Assembly: GCA_022571515.1 (NCBI GenBank)
Contig: JACZXQ010000003.1
Coordinates: 25,001 to 89,000, forward strand
Direction of reading: 5' to 3'
DNA: 64,000 bases
Origin: Gemmatimonadota bacterium
GTDB lineage: Bacteria > Gemmatimonadota > Gemmatimonadetes > Longimicrobiales > Gaopeijiaceae
A model generated the notes under the pieces. It did no database searches. It was given only the letters and a program-made list of their open reading frames with translations, and was not told the origin of the DNA. Positions 53,435-62,884 of this stretch are shown one piece after another (positions within the stretch are counted from its first letter, which is position 1; each line of letters starts with the position of its first letter). The position numbers and the translations under genes are program-made.

Positions 53435-54709
53435 GTGGTTCGCATCGCTGCAATCGAAGAGGGAAGCATCGCCGAAGAGCTCGAGCTCGAGATCGGCACC
53501 CGTATCATCCGGATCAACGGTGAGACCGTCCGTGACGGTATCGATCTCGCGTTTCTGCTAGCCGACGAGGCTCTCGAGATGGAAACCGTGGACGCCCGAG
53601 GCGAGCGGATCATCTACGAGATCGAGCGGGCACCCGGCGAGGCCATGGGCATCGTGCCGGCGCCGGACACCATCCGGGAGTGTGCCAACGAGTGCGTGTT
53701 CTGCTTCATCGACGGGAACCCCGAGGGCGCGCGCAAGAGCCTTGGGCTCCGTGACGACGACTTCAGGCTCTCGTTCACGTACGGGAGCTACGTCACGCTG
53801 ACCAACCTCGGCCCCCGGGGTTTCGAGCGATTGGTAGAGCAGCGCCTCAGCCCACTGTACGTCAGCGTACACGCCACCGAGCCGGACGTACGGATTCGCC
53901 TGCTCAAGAGCGATCGTGCCGGTCTCATCCTCGACCAACTCCGCTTTCTGGGAGAGGGCGGGCTGGAGATGCACACGCAGGTCGTGCTGTGCCCGGGGTG
54001 GAACGACGGGGAGCACTTGGACCGGACGATCGAGGACCTGTACGGCCTGGGTGATTCCATTCTCTCCCTCTCGGTCGTACCCGTAGGCCTCACGCGCTAC
54101 AACATGAATCGGCCCGTGCGTCCCCTCACCCGCGACGAGGTCGCACGCGCGATCGAACAGACCAACAGACCGCGGGAGCGGGCCCTCGCCGAGCGTGGAC
54201 ACGGCTGGTGCTACGCCGCCGACGAGATGTACCTGTTGGCGGGCGAACCGCTCCCGGACGACGCCTACTATGACGACTGGCCGCTCACCGAGAACGGCGT
54301 GGGCGCGGTCAAACAATTCATCCGGGAGTTCGACCAGGCTCTCGCGGCCGCGCCCAACCTGTCCGGGCACCGCTTGAATATCGTGACCGGCCGGTCCATG
54401 GAGGCGCTGTTCGCCGAGCGCCTGCCTAGCCTCGCGAAAGCCACGGGCGCGGAGGTGGATCTGGTTCCGGTCACCAACGAGTTCTTCGGCAACTCGGTCA
54501 CGGTGGCCGGCCTGCTCGGGGGCCAGGAGATCCTGAAGGCTCTGCCCCGCGACATGACCGACCGGGACGCCGTGCTGTTACCCGGCGAAGCACTCAACGC
54601 CGACGGTCGGTTCGTCGACAACCTGTCGCTGGATGAGTTTCGTGAGAAGACTGCACCTGCCGCTGTGACGGCGAGCCGCAGGATCGCAGGCAGTCTGGAA
54701 GCGCTGTGA
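53435..54709 (+). CDS. DUF512-family radical SAM protein with PDZ-like N terminus
   Basis: The 424-residue protein has an N-terminal PDZ-like part (IAEELELEIGTRIIRINGET). A CxxxCxxC cluster in ECANECVFCFID, near residue 87, should hold the radical-SAM 4Fe-4S centre. A TIM-barrel-like body includes LSPLYVSVHATEPDVR and LSVVPVGLTRYN, and the C-terminal DUF512 follows. The family is widespread and usually sits next to der, as here (10-base gap), but its reaction is unknown. A role in ribosome or tRNA biology is a guess from this link. Confidence 0.88.
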   Translation: MVRIAAIEEGSIAEELELEIGTRIIRINGETVRDGIDLAFLLADEALEMETVDARGERIIYEIERAPGEAMGIVPAPDTIRECANECVFCFIDGNPEGARKSLGLRDDDFRLSFTYGSYVTLTNLGPRGFERLVEQRLSPLYVSVHATEPDVRIRLLKSDRAGLILDQLRFLGEGGLEMHTQVVLCPGWNDGEHLDRTIEDLYGLGDSILSLSVVPVGLTRYNMNRPVRPLTRDEVARAIEQTNRPRERALAERGHGWCYAADEMYLLAGEPLPDDAYYDDWPLTENGVGAVKQFIREFDQALAAAPNLSGHRLNIVTGRSMEALFAERLPSLAKATGAEVDLVPVTNEFFGNSVTVAGLLGGQEILKALPRDMTDRDAVLLPGEALNADGRFVDNLSLDEFREKTAPAAVTASRRIAGSLEAL

Positions 54710-54719
54710 GAGACGAACC

Positions 54720-56039
54720 ATGAGCAGCAGCCTCCCGATGGTCGCGGTGGTGGGCCGACCCAACGTGGGGAAGTCCACCTTTTTCAATCGCGTCATCGGG
54801 CACCGTAAGGCCATCGTCGACGACCGGCCGGGTGTGACGCGTGACCGCAACTTCGCCCGCGCCGAATGGGCGGGTCGGTCGTTCTTCATCGTCGACACGG
54901 GCGGTGTGATCGAAGGAAGCGACGAACCCCTGGACAGGGCCGTTCGCGAGCAAGCGTTCGCCGCCGTGAGCGAGGCTGACGTGATCGTATTCCTCGTGGA
55001 CGGCAGGGAAGGGGTTCACCCGCTGGATGAGAAACTCATGGAGCTCCTCAGGAAGAGCGGGCCCCCCGTGATTCTGGTCGTCAACAAGATGGACAACCTG
55101 CCCAACGAAACGGCGCAGCACGACTTCTGGCGGTTGGGTATGGGCGAGCCGATTCCGGTGAGCTCCATCTCGGGCAAGGGCTCCGGCGACCTTCTGGACA
55201 CCATCGTGGCCAACCTGCCGAAGGTCTCGGAGGATGAAGACGAGGACGCGATCAGGGTCGCGGTCGTCGGCAAGCCCAACGTGGGTAAGTCGAGCTTCGT
55301 GAACTGCATGTTCGGCGAGGACCGGGTAGTGGTGAACGAAGTAGCCGGTACCACGCGTGACCCGGTGGACTCACCACTCCGCTACCACGGCCACACGATG
55401 GTATTCGTGGACACCGCAGGGCTGCGGCGCCAGTCGAAGATCAAGGACTCCCTCGAGTACTACAGCGCGCTTCGCACGGCGCGCGTCGTTCGCGACGCAG
55501 ACGTGTGCATCGTGCTCGTGGACTCCACGGAGCCACTCCACGTGCAGGACCTCAAGGTGATGGAGCAAGCGCTCGAAGCCGGCGCCGGCATCATCCTCGT
55601 GGCAAACAAGTGGGACCTGGTGAAAAAGGACACCATGACGGCACCCGACTTTGAAAAGGCGGTCAGGGCGCGGGCGCCGTTCCTGAAGTGGGTGCCCATA
55701 GTCTTCGCCTCCGCGCTCACGGGACAACGGGTGCGCAAGACGCTCGACATGGTCCTGGACGTGCAGGAGCAGCGGATGCGCCGCCTGTCCACCAGCGAGG
55801 TGAACAGCGCACTCGAAGAGGCTGTGCGCAAACAGCCACCGCCCAACAGCAGGGGCCGGGACATCAAGCTGAAGTACGCGACCCAGGCGGATGTGGGGCC
55901 GCCGACCTTCGTGATTTTCGCGAACTTCCCGAAGGCCGTGCCCGGACACTACATTCGCTACGTTCACAACTTCTTCCGCAACAAGTGGGGCTTCATGGGG
56001 GCGCCTATCCGCATCTTCTTCCGGACCAGCAGGTCGTGA
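54720..56039 (+). CDS. der: Ribosome biogenesis GTPase Der (EngA)
   Basis: Der has two GTPase domains and matures the 50S subunit. The 439-residue protein has GRPNVGKSTFFNRVIG with DTGG (first G domain, about 1-165) and GKPNVGKSSFVNCMFG with DTAG (second, about 180-350). NKMD and NKWD guanine-binding motifs are present, and a C-terminal KH-like domain ends in GFMGAPIRIFFRTSRS. The stop overlaps the GTG start of plsY. Confidence 0.96.
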   Translation: MSSSLPMVAVVGRPNVGKSTFFNRVIGHRKAIVDDRPGVTRDRNFARAEWAGRSFFIVDTGGVIEGSDEPLDRAVREQAFAAVSEADVIVFLVDGREGVHPLDEKLMELLRKSGPPVILVVNKMDNLPNETAQHDFWRLGMGEPIPVSSISGKGSGDLLDTIVANLPKVSEDEDEDAIRVAVVGKPNVGKSSFVNCMFGEDRVVVNEVAGTTRDPVDSPLRYHGHTMVFVDTAGLRRQSKIKDSLEYYSALRTARVVRDADVCIVLVDSTEPLHVQDLKVMEQALEAGAGIILVANKWDLVKKDTMTAPDFEKAVRARAPFLKWVPIVFASALTGQRVRKTLDMVLDVQEQRMRRLSTSEVNSALEEAVRKQPPPNSRGRDIKLKYATQADVGPPTFVIFANFPKAVPGHYIRYVHNFFRNKWGFMGAPIRIFFRTSRS

Positions 56040-56662
56040 ATCCGGCCTGGCTCACGCTGCTGGCCTACGGAATCGGCGCCACTCCCACAAGCTATTGGGT
56101 GGGGAAGGGCATCTACGGCATCGACCTACGCACGAAGGGCAGCAGCAACCTCGGCGCCACGAACACGTTCCGCATTCTGGGATGGAAGGCCGCGCTTCTG
56201 GTGGTGTTCTTCGACGTGGCCAAGGGGTGGTTCGTGGTTTCGATGTTTCCCCAATGGCAGGCAGGGGGCGCCTGGGAATGGACTCTTGCCTACGCTGCGG
56301 CGGCCATCCTGGGTCACATGTTTTCGTTCTGGGTCTCGTTCAAGGGAGGGAAGGGTGTGGCTACCAGCGCGGGTGCGTTCATCGCCCTGGCGCCATGGGC
56401 GGTCCTGATCGCCTTTGTGGTCTGGCTCGGCGTCGCGTTCACGACCCGCTACGTGTCGGTCGCATCGATTTTTGCGATGGCTGCCGCTCCCATCGGTGTC
56501 TACTTCACACCGCACCAGGGGGGAAGCACGGTTCTCTGGTTCACCGTGGCCCTCGCTTCGTTGATGGTTTGGGCGCACCGCAGCAACCTTGGACGGCTCC
56601 TACGGGGTGAGGAGAATCGTTTCGGTGACCGCAGGCAGGCCGCCCCGGAAGCCGGCTCATGA
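56036..56662 (+). CDS. plsY: Glycerol-3-phosphate acyltransferase PlsY
   Basis: PlsY transfers acyl from acyl-phosphate to glycerol-3-phosphate, the first step of phospholipid synthesis. The 208-residue membrane protein has the family motifs KGSSNLGATNTFRILG, FSFWVSFKGGKGVATSAG and a C-terminal RSNLGRLLRGEENRF. GTG 56036 overlaps the der stop. gpsA, which makes its substrate, overlaps its end by 4 bases. Confidence 0.94.
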   Translation: MNPAWLTLLAYGIGATPTSYWVGKGIYGIDLRTKGSSNLGATNTFRILGWKAALLVVFFDVAKGWFVVSMFPQWQAGGAWEWTLAYAAAAILGHMFSFWVSFKGGKGVATSAGAFIALAPWAVLIAFVVWLGVAFTTRYVSVASIFAMAAAPIGVYFTPHQGGSTVLWFTVALASLMVWAHRSNLGRLLRGEENRFGDRRQAAPEAGS

Positions 56663-57678
56663 GCGATAATCCCAGGCGCGTTACGGTCGTTGGGGCCGGA
56701 AGCTGGGGCACTGCGCTGGCCGGACTTCTCTCCAAAGCGGGGCACGACGTGCGTCTCTGGTGCCTGGAGGCCGACGTAGCCGAGCAGATCACGCATCGCT
56801 CGGAGAACGAGACGTACCTGCCCGGGCGCAAGCTGCCATCCGACCTCCGGGCCACCGCCGACCTCGCCGAGGCTGTTGCAGGCGCCCAGGTCGTGGTCTC
56901 GGTCAGCCCTTCGCAGTTCGTCGGCACGGTCATGGCGGAGGCCGCGCCGCACATGGCCGAGGACGCCCAGGTCGTAAGCGCCTCCAAGGGCATCGAGATC
57001 TCCACGCTCCGGCGCATGGACCAGGTACTCGGCGACGTGCTGTCACCCGCACAGATGGAGGGGTTCGCGGTCCTATCCGGGCCGAGCTTCGCCAAGGAAG
57101 TTGCGGACGAGGCACCCACCGCCGTCGTGGTCGCGTCAGCCGACGAGGACGCAGCGCTCGCAGCGCAGGCCCTGTTCCAAACGGACTACTTCCGGGTCTA
57201 CACGAACTCCGACGTGATCGGGGTCGAGTTGGGCGGTGCGCTCAAGAACGTCATCGCGCTGGCGGCCGGCGTTGCCGCCGGACTGGGCCTCGCGCACAAC
57301 ACGCGGGCTGCCTTGCTCACTCGTGGCTTGGCCGAGATGACCCGGTTGGGGTTGGCCATGGGTGCGCGAGCCTCCACATTCTCTGGATTGGCGGGGATGG
57401 GCGACTTGGTGCTCACGTGTACCGGCGAACTCAGCCGTAACCGCACAGTGGGTTTTCGGCTGGGGCAGGGCGAGCCACTCGAGTCCATCCTGGAGGACAT
57501 GACCGCCGTGGCCGAGGGTGTGAAGACCGTGCAGGCCGTGCGCGATCTCGCCGGGAAGCACGGCGTGGAAATGCCGATCGCGGCAGAGGTCTACGGCATG
57601 CTGGTCATCGGCACAGAGCCTCGACAGGCCCTGCGGACCCTCATGCAGAGAGACCCGAAGCCTGAAGAGTGGTCGTAA
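56659..57678 (+). CDS. gpsA: Glycerol-3-phosphate dehydrogenase [NAD(P)+]
   Basis: GpsA reduces dihydroxyacetone phosphate to sn-glycerol-3-phosphate for phospholipids. The 339-residue protein has the Rossmann motif VVGAGSWGTALAGLLSKAG. VVSVSPSQFVGTVM, SGPSFAKEVADEAPTAVVVA and the catalytic region GVELGGALKNVIALAAGVAAG, with its lysine near 196, follow. It forms a functional pair with plsY. Confidence 0.96.
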   Translation: MSDNPRRVTVVGAGSWGTALAGLLSKAGHDVRLWCLEADVAEQITHRSENETYLPGRKLPSDLRATADLAEAVAGAQVVVSVSPSQFVGTVMAEAAPHMAEDAQVVSASKGIEISTLRRMDQVLGDVLSPAQMEGFAVLSGPSFAKEVADEAPTAVVVASADEDAALAAQALFQTDYFRVYTNSDVIGVELGGALKNVIALAAGVAAGLGLAHNTRAALLTRGLAEMTRLGLAMGARASTFSGLAGMGDLVLTCTGELSRNRTVGFRLGQGEPLESILEDMTAVAEGVKTVQAVRDLAGKHGVEMPIAAEVYGMLVIGTEPRQALRTLMQRDPKPEEWS

Positions 57679-57702
57679 GCCAGGGTACATAGGACACCAC
57701 GG

Positions 57703-58074
57703 ATGCAAGAACCGATCGCAAAGAAGGCCTACTACTCGATCGGGGAGGTTTGCGACCTCTCCGGGCTGAAGCCGCACGTGCTCAGGTATTGGGAGACGCA
57801 GTTCGATGTCCTGCATCCCACGAAGAACCGTGCCGGCAACCGCGTATACCGGCCCAGGGACATCGAGTTGATCCTGCTCGTGAGACACCTGTTGTACGAG
57901 CGTAAGTACACCATCGACGGCGCGCGCCAGAAACTGAAGGAAATACGGAAGACGGGCGATCTCGAGGAAGAACGCCAAGATGTGCTAGAGCCGGAAGTAC
58001 TTGCCAGTATGAGAGATGAGCTTATTCAGCTCAAGGTGATTCTGACACCACCACCCCCCAACAACGACGAATGA
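57703..58074 (+). CDS. MerR-family transcriptional regulator
   Basis: The 123-residue protein is a MerR winged helix (AYYSIGEVCDLSGLKPHVLRYWE, then RVYRPRDIELILLVRHLLYE) followed by a coiled coil and a short tail ending in a Pro/Asn run. It has no Cys-based metal site, so it is not a typical metal sensor. Its place between gpsA and surE recurs in several phyla. Targets are unknown. Confidence 0.85.
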   Translation: MQEPIAKKAYYSIGEVCDLSGLKPHVLRYWETQFDVLHPTKNRAGNRVYRPRDIELILLVRHLLYERKYTIDGARQKLKEIRKTGDLEEERQDVLEPEVLASMRDELIQLKVILTPPPPNNDE

Positions 58075-58075
58075 T

Positions 58076-58831
58076 TTGAGCACGCCCAAGATCCTCTGCA
58101 CCAACGACGACGGCTATCTGGCCGGCGGGCTACGCGTACTCGTGGAGGCCGCCCGCACCGTGGGGGAAGTCATGGTCGTCGCACCCGACCGCGAGCAGAG
58201 CGCGACCAGCCACTCACTGACACTCCATCATCCGCTCCGGGCCCGGCATACCAGAGACGGAAGTATCGTGGTGGACGGCACGCCGACCGACTGCGTGATC
58301 CTGGCCATCAACGAACTGCTCGATCACCGGCCGGATTTTTGTCTTTCCGGTGTGAACCACGGCCCCAACATGGGAGACGACGTGCTGTATTCCGGTACGG
58401 TTGCCGCAGCCATGGAGGCCACGGTGATCGGCATTCCGGCACTCGCTATCTCCTATTCGGGCGACACGCTGGACGAGCTCGAGGCATGGGGCGATGCGCT
58501 GGGCAGGATCCTGCGGGGCATCTTCGAGAGGCCATTCCCAACCGACACGCTCTTCAACATCAACCTCCCCCCGATTCATCCGACCGACGTCAAGGGCATA
58601 CGGATAACGTCGCTCGGACGGAGACGTTTCAGCGACTCGCTGACTCGGGCCAAAGACCCGTCGGGCCGCGAGTACTACTGGATCGGTGGTGGGAAGATGA
58701 CGTGGACGGGCGACAGCGCGTCCGATTTCCGGGCCGTGGATGAGGGCTATGTTTCGGTGACGCCACTCCATCTCGACCTCACCAACTACAAATTGCTCGA
58801 GGAGATCCGCGGGTGGGACCTCGCTCTTTAG
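58076..58831 (+). CDS. surE: 5'/3'-nucleotidase SurE
   Basis: SurE dephosphorylates nucleoside monophosphates and helps stationary-phase survival. The 251-residue protein has the metal-binding ILCTNDDGYLAGG at the N terminus. VVAPDREQSATSHSLTLHHP, VDGTPTDCVILAI and CLSGVNHGPNMGDDVLYSGT follow, all diagnostic. It starts at TTG 58076, one base after the regulator's stop, and overlaps pcm by 19 bases, a classical pair. Confidence 0.95.
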   Translation: MSTPKILCTNDDGYLAGGLRVLVEAARTVGEVMVVAPDREQSATSHSLTLHHPLRARHTRDGSIVVDGTPTDCVILAINELLDHRPDFCLSGVNHGPNMGDDVLYSGTVAAAMEATVIGIPALAISYSGDTLDELEAWGDALGRILRGIFERPFPTDTLFNINLPPIHPTDVKGIRITSLGRRRFSDSLTRAKDPSGREYYWIGGGKMTWTGDSASDFRAVDEGYVSVTPLHLDLTNYKLLEEIRGWDLAL

Positions 58832-59496
58832 ACGATCAGTTCGTCGGCTACCGGCGAAGGCTGATCGAACAGATCCGCCAGCAGGGCATCTCCGACCTCG
58901 AAATCCTTCAGACCTTCGACCAGGTGCCCCGGCACATCTTCCTTCCCGAGGGAGTCTGGCCGAGGGCGTATGAGGACGCACCGATCCCGATCGGGCACGG
59001 ACAGACCGCCTCACAACCGTCGCTCCAGGCGCTCTACCTGACCCTGCTCAAGCCGACTCGGGACGAAAAGGTTCTCGAGATCGGCACCGGGAGCGGCTAC
59101 CTCACCGCCCTGTTGGGACTCATGGCCGACCGGGTCTACTCGGTCGAGCGGGTACGAGAGTTGTCCGCCAGGGCCCGGAGCGCCCTGGACGCTCTCGCGC
59201 TGAATAATGTGGCGCTCCTCGTGGGTGACGGCACGATCGGCTGGCGAAAGTATGCGCCGTTCGACGTGATCGTCGTGTCAGCGGCCTCGCCATCGATCCC
59301 GCAGGCCATCCTGGACCAACTCGGCGACCCCGGCCGCATGTTGATCCCGGTGGGGACCCGTGATACCCAAGAACTCGTGATGGTGCGCAAGCAGGATGGT
59401 GAAGTGACCGAGGAAGCAATTCACGGCGCAGTGACATTCGTGCCCCTGCTCGGCCGCTATGCCTGGGCTCCGGAGGGCGGTGAAGGGGGGCAGTGA
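58813..59496 (+). CDS. pcm: Protein-L-isoaspartate O-methyltransferase
   Basis: Pcm methylates isoaspartyl residues to start repair of aged proteins. The 227-residue enzyme has DQVPRHIFLPEGV, the Q-T-x-SQP segment GQTASQPSLQA, the SAM motif VLEIGTGSGYLTALL and FDVIVVSAASPSIPQ. Expected length is about 210-220. GTG 58813 overlaps surE. Confidence 0.94.
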   Translation: MGPRSLDDQFVGYRRRLIEQIRQQGISDLEILQTFDQVPRHIFLPEGVWPRAYEDAPIPIGHGQTASQPSLQALYLTLLKPTRDEKVLEIGTGSGYLTALLGLMADRVYSVERVRELSARARSALDALALNNVALLVGDGTIGWRKYAPFDVIVVSAASPSIPQAILDQLGDPGRMLIPVGTRDTQELVMVRKQDGEVTEEAIHGAVTFVPLLGRYAWAPEGGEGGQ

Positions 59497-60119
59497 GTCA
59501 GGACCGGTCGTCCGTCGTGACACGGCCAACCGTGGTTCGACGTCTGTACGACTGGGTACTCCACTGGGCGCACACACCGTATGGAATGCCTGCCCTGGTG
59601 CTGCTGACGTTCGCCGAGTCCTCCTTCTTCCCGATTCCTCCCGATCCGCTCCTGGTCGCGCTGTGCATCGCGGCGCCCCGGCGGTCTCTGTTCTTCGCCG
59701 CGGCCGCCACCGTGGCGTCCGTGTTTGGAGGAGTGGCGGGATACTGGATCGGCGCCGGGGGTTGGCATCTCGCCCAGGACTTTTTCTTCACCTACGTGCC
59801 CGGTGTCTCACCCGAGGCATTCGGGCGTGTGCAGGCCCTGTACGACCGCTGGGACTTCGGGGCCATTTTCCTGGCGGGCCTCACACCGATTCCCTACAAA
59901 GTCTTTACGCTTTCGGCGGGCGTCTTCAGGATCAACTTCGCGGTCTTCGTCATCGCCAGCGTGCTGAGCCGCGGGCTCCGATTCTTCGTCGTGGCAGCGT
60001 TGATCCATCGCTACGGAGCGCCCATCAGCGATTTTATCGACCGCCACTTCAACCGCCTTACCATCGTGTTCGGTGCACTGATCGTGCTGGGCTTCATGGT
60101 CATCGAGTTCGTGCTGTAG
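59493..60119 (+). CDS. VTT/DedA-like membrane protein (YqaA type)
   Basis: The 208-residue protein has about five hydrophobic helices and the VTT (SNARE-associated) core. FAESSFFPIPPDPLLVAL is the E-x(3)FPIPPD motif, and GLTPIPYKVFTLSAGVFRIN is the second re-entrant motif. Members take part in membrane homeostasis and lipid scrambling or transport. GTG 59493 overlaps the pcm stop. Confidence 0.85.
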   Translation: MSQDRSSVVTRPTVVRRLYDWVLHWAHTPYGMPALVLLTFAESSFFPIPPDPLLVALCIAAPRRSLFFAAAATVASVFGGVAGYWIGAGGWHLAQDFFFTYVPGVSPEAFGRVQALYDRWDFGAIFLAGLTPIPYKVFTLSAGVFRINFAVFVIASVLSRGLRFFVVAALIHRYGAPISDFIDRHFNRLTIVFGALIVLGFMVIEFVL

Positions 60120-60144
60120 CGCCGGCCCTTCCACGCCTTATGGT

Positions 60145-60173
60145 TTCAAAAACTATGCAGCCCCCCCTATATT
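60145..60173 (+). promoter_or_regulatory. Promoter of the small acidic protein gene
   Basis: TTCAAA (60145-60150), a 17-base spacer and TATATT (60168-60173). The start would be near 60180, about 55 bases before ATG 60235. Confidence 0.5.
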
Positions 60174-60234
60174 CCTCCAAGATGGTGGTCCCCAAGCACG
60201 AAGGCGTCCCTCATGGAACTTGGAGACATTCGGA

Positions 60235-60660
60235 ATGAGTGAACCGGACGGTACGAACACCAAACCTTCCCCAGAGGACACGGAGTCTGAGGCGCCCACC
60301 ACGACCGACGGCGACGACGACATCGACATTCCTAGTGAGGCCTTCATCTCGCCTGACGACCCGATCGAGCGCTCGTCCGCCCCTGGGATTCCCGCGGCCG
60401 CGTTCATTTCGCCCCACGACCCCATCAGGCGGCCGCAGGACGCGGGCGGAATCGTGGTAGGCATGGACGGCCGGGTGCACCATCTCTCCGACATGGACGA
60501 TCCCCACCTGGAGCCCGAGCAGGTAGCCAATATCCTGGAGCACACCGCCGAGGGAATCCGGACAGTTGGAATGTCCGCTCTCGAAGTGAGTCCCGACGCG
60601 CCTCACTTCGAGGCCGTGCTAAAAGCGTATCTGGCCGGGTATTTCGGTAGCAGGGCATAG
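60235..60660 (+). CDS. Small acidic protein with internal repeat, function unknown
   Basis: The 141-residue protein has a disordered acidic N terminus (TTTDGDDDIDIPSE). A duplicated motif, SEAFISPDDPIERS and AAAFISPHDPIRRP, follows at about 33-63, and then a folded-looking C-terminal part (HLEPEQVANILEHTAEGI...LKAYLAGYFGS). No signal or membrane segment is seen. ATG 60235 follows TTGGAGA; a TTG at 60220 is less likely. It has its own promoter. I do not recognise the family. Confidence 0.65.
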   Translation: MSEPDGTNTKPSPEDTESEAPTTTDGDDDIDIPSEAFISPDDPIERSSAPGIPAAAFISPHDPIRRPQDAGGIVVGMDGRVHHLSDMDDPHLEPEQVANILEHTAEGIRTVGMSALEVSPDAPHFEAVLKAYLAGYFGSRA

Positions 60661-60802
60661 CAAGAGCCAGCCCCACCGTCAGAAACTCACTCCAGATTGA
60701 CGTGATCGGGCTTGCGAATCGCGCTTGAGGATTTTAATGCAGTGCAGGTGAGGAAGTTCTCCGAGGGAAAGGCAACGCTCCTTTTTCGGCGCCCAAAGTG
60801 AA

Positions 60803-61255
60803 ATGAACGCACTACGCATGCCTGCGCAGCTCGCCCTAGTGGTCCTCCTGGCGACCGGGTGTGTCCAGCGAGTCCTACAGGTCCCCGTGCCGTACAGGAC
60901 GCGGGCCGACGCGGGACCGACAACCTTGTCTTGCGCAACGATGGAGCTCACGGACCTCGGTTTCGCCTTTACGGAAGAGTCCGACGCCGGTAACGCCCGG
61001 GGTCAGCGTGAGACGGGCCGGGGGTCGCGACCGAATTCCTTGGAATTCGTTCGTCTCGAACTTTCAGGCGAAGGCGACCGTCAGGTCCTCGAGCTGACCA
61101 TCGGCGTGACCAACCGTCGGAGTGTCCTGGAGCCGGACGCTCTTCCATTGGAAATCGGTAATGTGATGTCGCCATCCCGCCAGAGCATCAACGAGGTGGA
61201 CGCATTGATGGCCCGTTGCCAGCGCCCTCCGTTCTCCGGAGGCACGGGGCGGTGA
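60803..61255 (+). CDS. Putative lipoprotein, function unknown
   Basis: The 150-residue product starts with a signal and lipobox (LALVVLLATGCVQ), so it is likely a lipid-anchored periplasmic protein. Two more Cys (LSCATME and ARCQRPP) could form a disulphide. The middle is strand-rich (LEFVRLELSGEGDRQVLELTI). Upstream 142 bases hold TTGCGA and TTTAAT with a short 15-base spacer, a weak promoter. No family is recognised. Confidence 0.6.
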   Translation: MNALRMPAQLALVVLLATGCVQRVLQVPVPYRTRADAGPTTLSCATMELTDLGFAFTEESDAGNARGQRETGRGSRPNSLEFVRLELSGEGDRQVLELTIGVTNRRSVLEPDALPLEIGNVMSPSRQSINEVDALMARCQRPPFSGGTGR

Positions 61256-61507
61256 GCCACCCGTCATCGCCAGCACCGACGAGGCGGCGATCTTCGAAGT
61301 CATTGTGAGTTGTGGTTGTAGTCTCAGGGCATAAGCCTGGAGTCAGCCCTGCAAAGCGAGCGTCTCGGGCCGCTCAAGGTGGGTAACGGACTGCGAAAGG
61401 GCGTTTGGATTCCCTTTCCGTACGCGGGGGCCTGAAACGGAACCTGTAGCGACGTAGGCACGGTGCGCATGCCGGCACGAGCCCGGCAGGAATGCGTCCG
61501 GCTATCC

Positions 61508-62860
61508 CTACTGGAAGCGGAAGACCAGCGGGAAGACCACCACAACCACCGACGCCCACACCAGATACACCGGCACATACGCCGTTTGCCACCGCTCCAG
61601 GGGCGTGAAGGGGATGCGGCGGGCGAGGAAGCGGGCATAGAGGACGGCTGACCAACCCAGGTTCACCACCAGGATGAGGTTCTCGCCCAGGGCGGCGACC
61701 CGGTTCGGACTGAAGCCGAACTCGGAGATCCGTGCCACGATGGCCCAGAGGGCCAGGGCATCCACGAGGAGGGCACAGATCACCAGGACGAGCTGCAGCC
61801 CGTCGAAGAAACCGGGCTCAGCCTGCGGATCCCTCGCCGAGATGGCATAGAGTAGCAGCCCCACCACCACGATGAGCAGCAGGTCGAAGCCGATGAGAAC
61901 CTCGCGCTCCACGTCGATGGCGCTTCCCGTCCACGCCATGGTGCCCAGAAACGCCAGGAGCACGAGGGTGAAGAGCGGCGTAAAGAGCTGCGTGAGCACC
62001 GGGGCCATGTTCTCGATGACGCTCTGCTTGGCTTCCACGAGCCACCCGGCGATGATCACGGCCCCCATGGCGCCACACGGGAGGATCCACTCGTTCAAGA
62101 GGAACTCCGCGTCCAGGCCGATCGCACCGAACATGAACATGGTGACCGCCATGAGGACGCCACCGCCTAAGGCGATGAGGGCGTAGTAGATGAACCACTC
62201 GCCGGAGAAGCGCACGTAGTTCATGCGCTGGTCGTGGTCGCGCCACGCACCCCCGGCGTACGCGACGCCGACGGTCAGCCACAAGGCCATGGGAAGGTGG
62301 AGGGCCGCGAGCGACTCGGTGTGCCCCCCCGGACTGAAGGGAAGGAGGTTCATGACCAGGGCCGCCACGACGAACGCAGCCACCAGCCAGATCCGCCCGG
62401 CGAGCTCCATCCCCCGCTTCCACGCGAAGAAGCCGGCGAGGAACGGAAGCACGAAGAGGCTGAAATTCCGGAGATAGAAGGACGGGTTCGGGTCGGGGCC
62501 GTCAAGGCGCACACCGAAAAGCTCGGGGATCTTGATGGCTACGGCCGCGGCAACGGCAAGGCCCACTGCCACCAAGGCCTCCCGGTTCCAACCCACGCCG
62601 CTCTCGCCGGCGTCCGTTGCGAGGACGAGGCGCTTCCACAGGCGCTCCGAGTACTCACGTGCGAACTCCCGGGACAGCGCCTCGAGATCGCCGATGCGCT
62701 TCACGGCGATGAGGAAGGCCTCGTCCTCATCGAGGCCCGCCTCCCTCAAATCAGCGACCTGGCTGCGCAGGTGATCCTCGAGTTCATCCACATCCACCGT
62801 GTGAATCGCCTGCCGCCGGCGCACATAGTCCCGCCACTCCGCAATCCGTTCTTCCAGCAC
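61508..62860 (-). CDS. Polytopic membrane protein with permease-prefix domain
   Basis: The 450-residue protein has a soluble N-terminal permease-prefix-type domain (about 1-80: VDELEDHLRSQVADLREAGLDEDEAF). About ten hydrophobic helices follow, forming a DUF4153-like membrane part. No ABC permease core is attached, unlike MacB-type members with the same prefix. GTG 62860 is supported by AGGAGG at the right distance. It is downstream of a PadR repressor gene by 24 bases, the usual pairing, so repressor and membrane protein likely form one operon. Confidence 0.75.
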   Translation of the reverse strand: MLEERIAEWRDYVRRRQAIHTVDVDELEDHLRSQVADLREAGLDEDEAFLIAVKRIGDLEALSREFAREYSERLWKRLVLATDAGESGVGWNREALVAVGLAVAAAVAIKIPELFGVRLDGPDPNPSFYLRNFSLFVLPFLAGFFAWKRGMELAGRIWLVAAFVVAALVMNLLPFSPGGHTESLAALHLPMALWLTVGVAYAGGAWRDHDQRMNYVRFSGEWFIYYALIALGGGVLMAVTMFMFGAIGLDAEFLLNEWILPCGAMGAVIIAGWLVEAKQSVIENMAPVLTQLFTPLFTLVLLAFLGTMAWTGSAIDVEREVLIGFDLLLIVVVGLLLYAISARDPQAEPGFFDGLQLVLVICALLVDALALWAIVARISEFGFSPNRVAALGENLILVVNLGWSAVLYARFLARRIPFTPLERWQTAYVPVYLVWASVVVVVFPLVFRFQ

Positions 62861-62884
62861 TTGTACGCCTCCTGCGTTGAGCCG

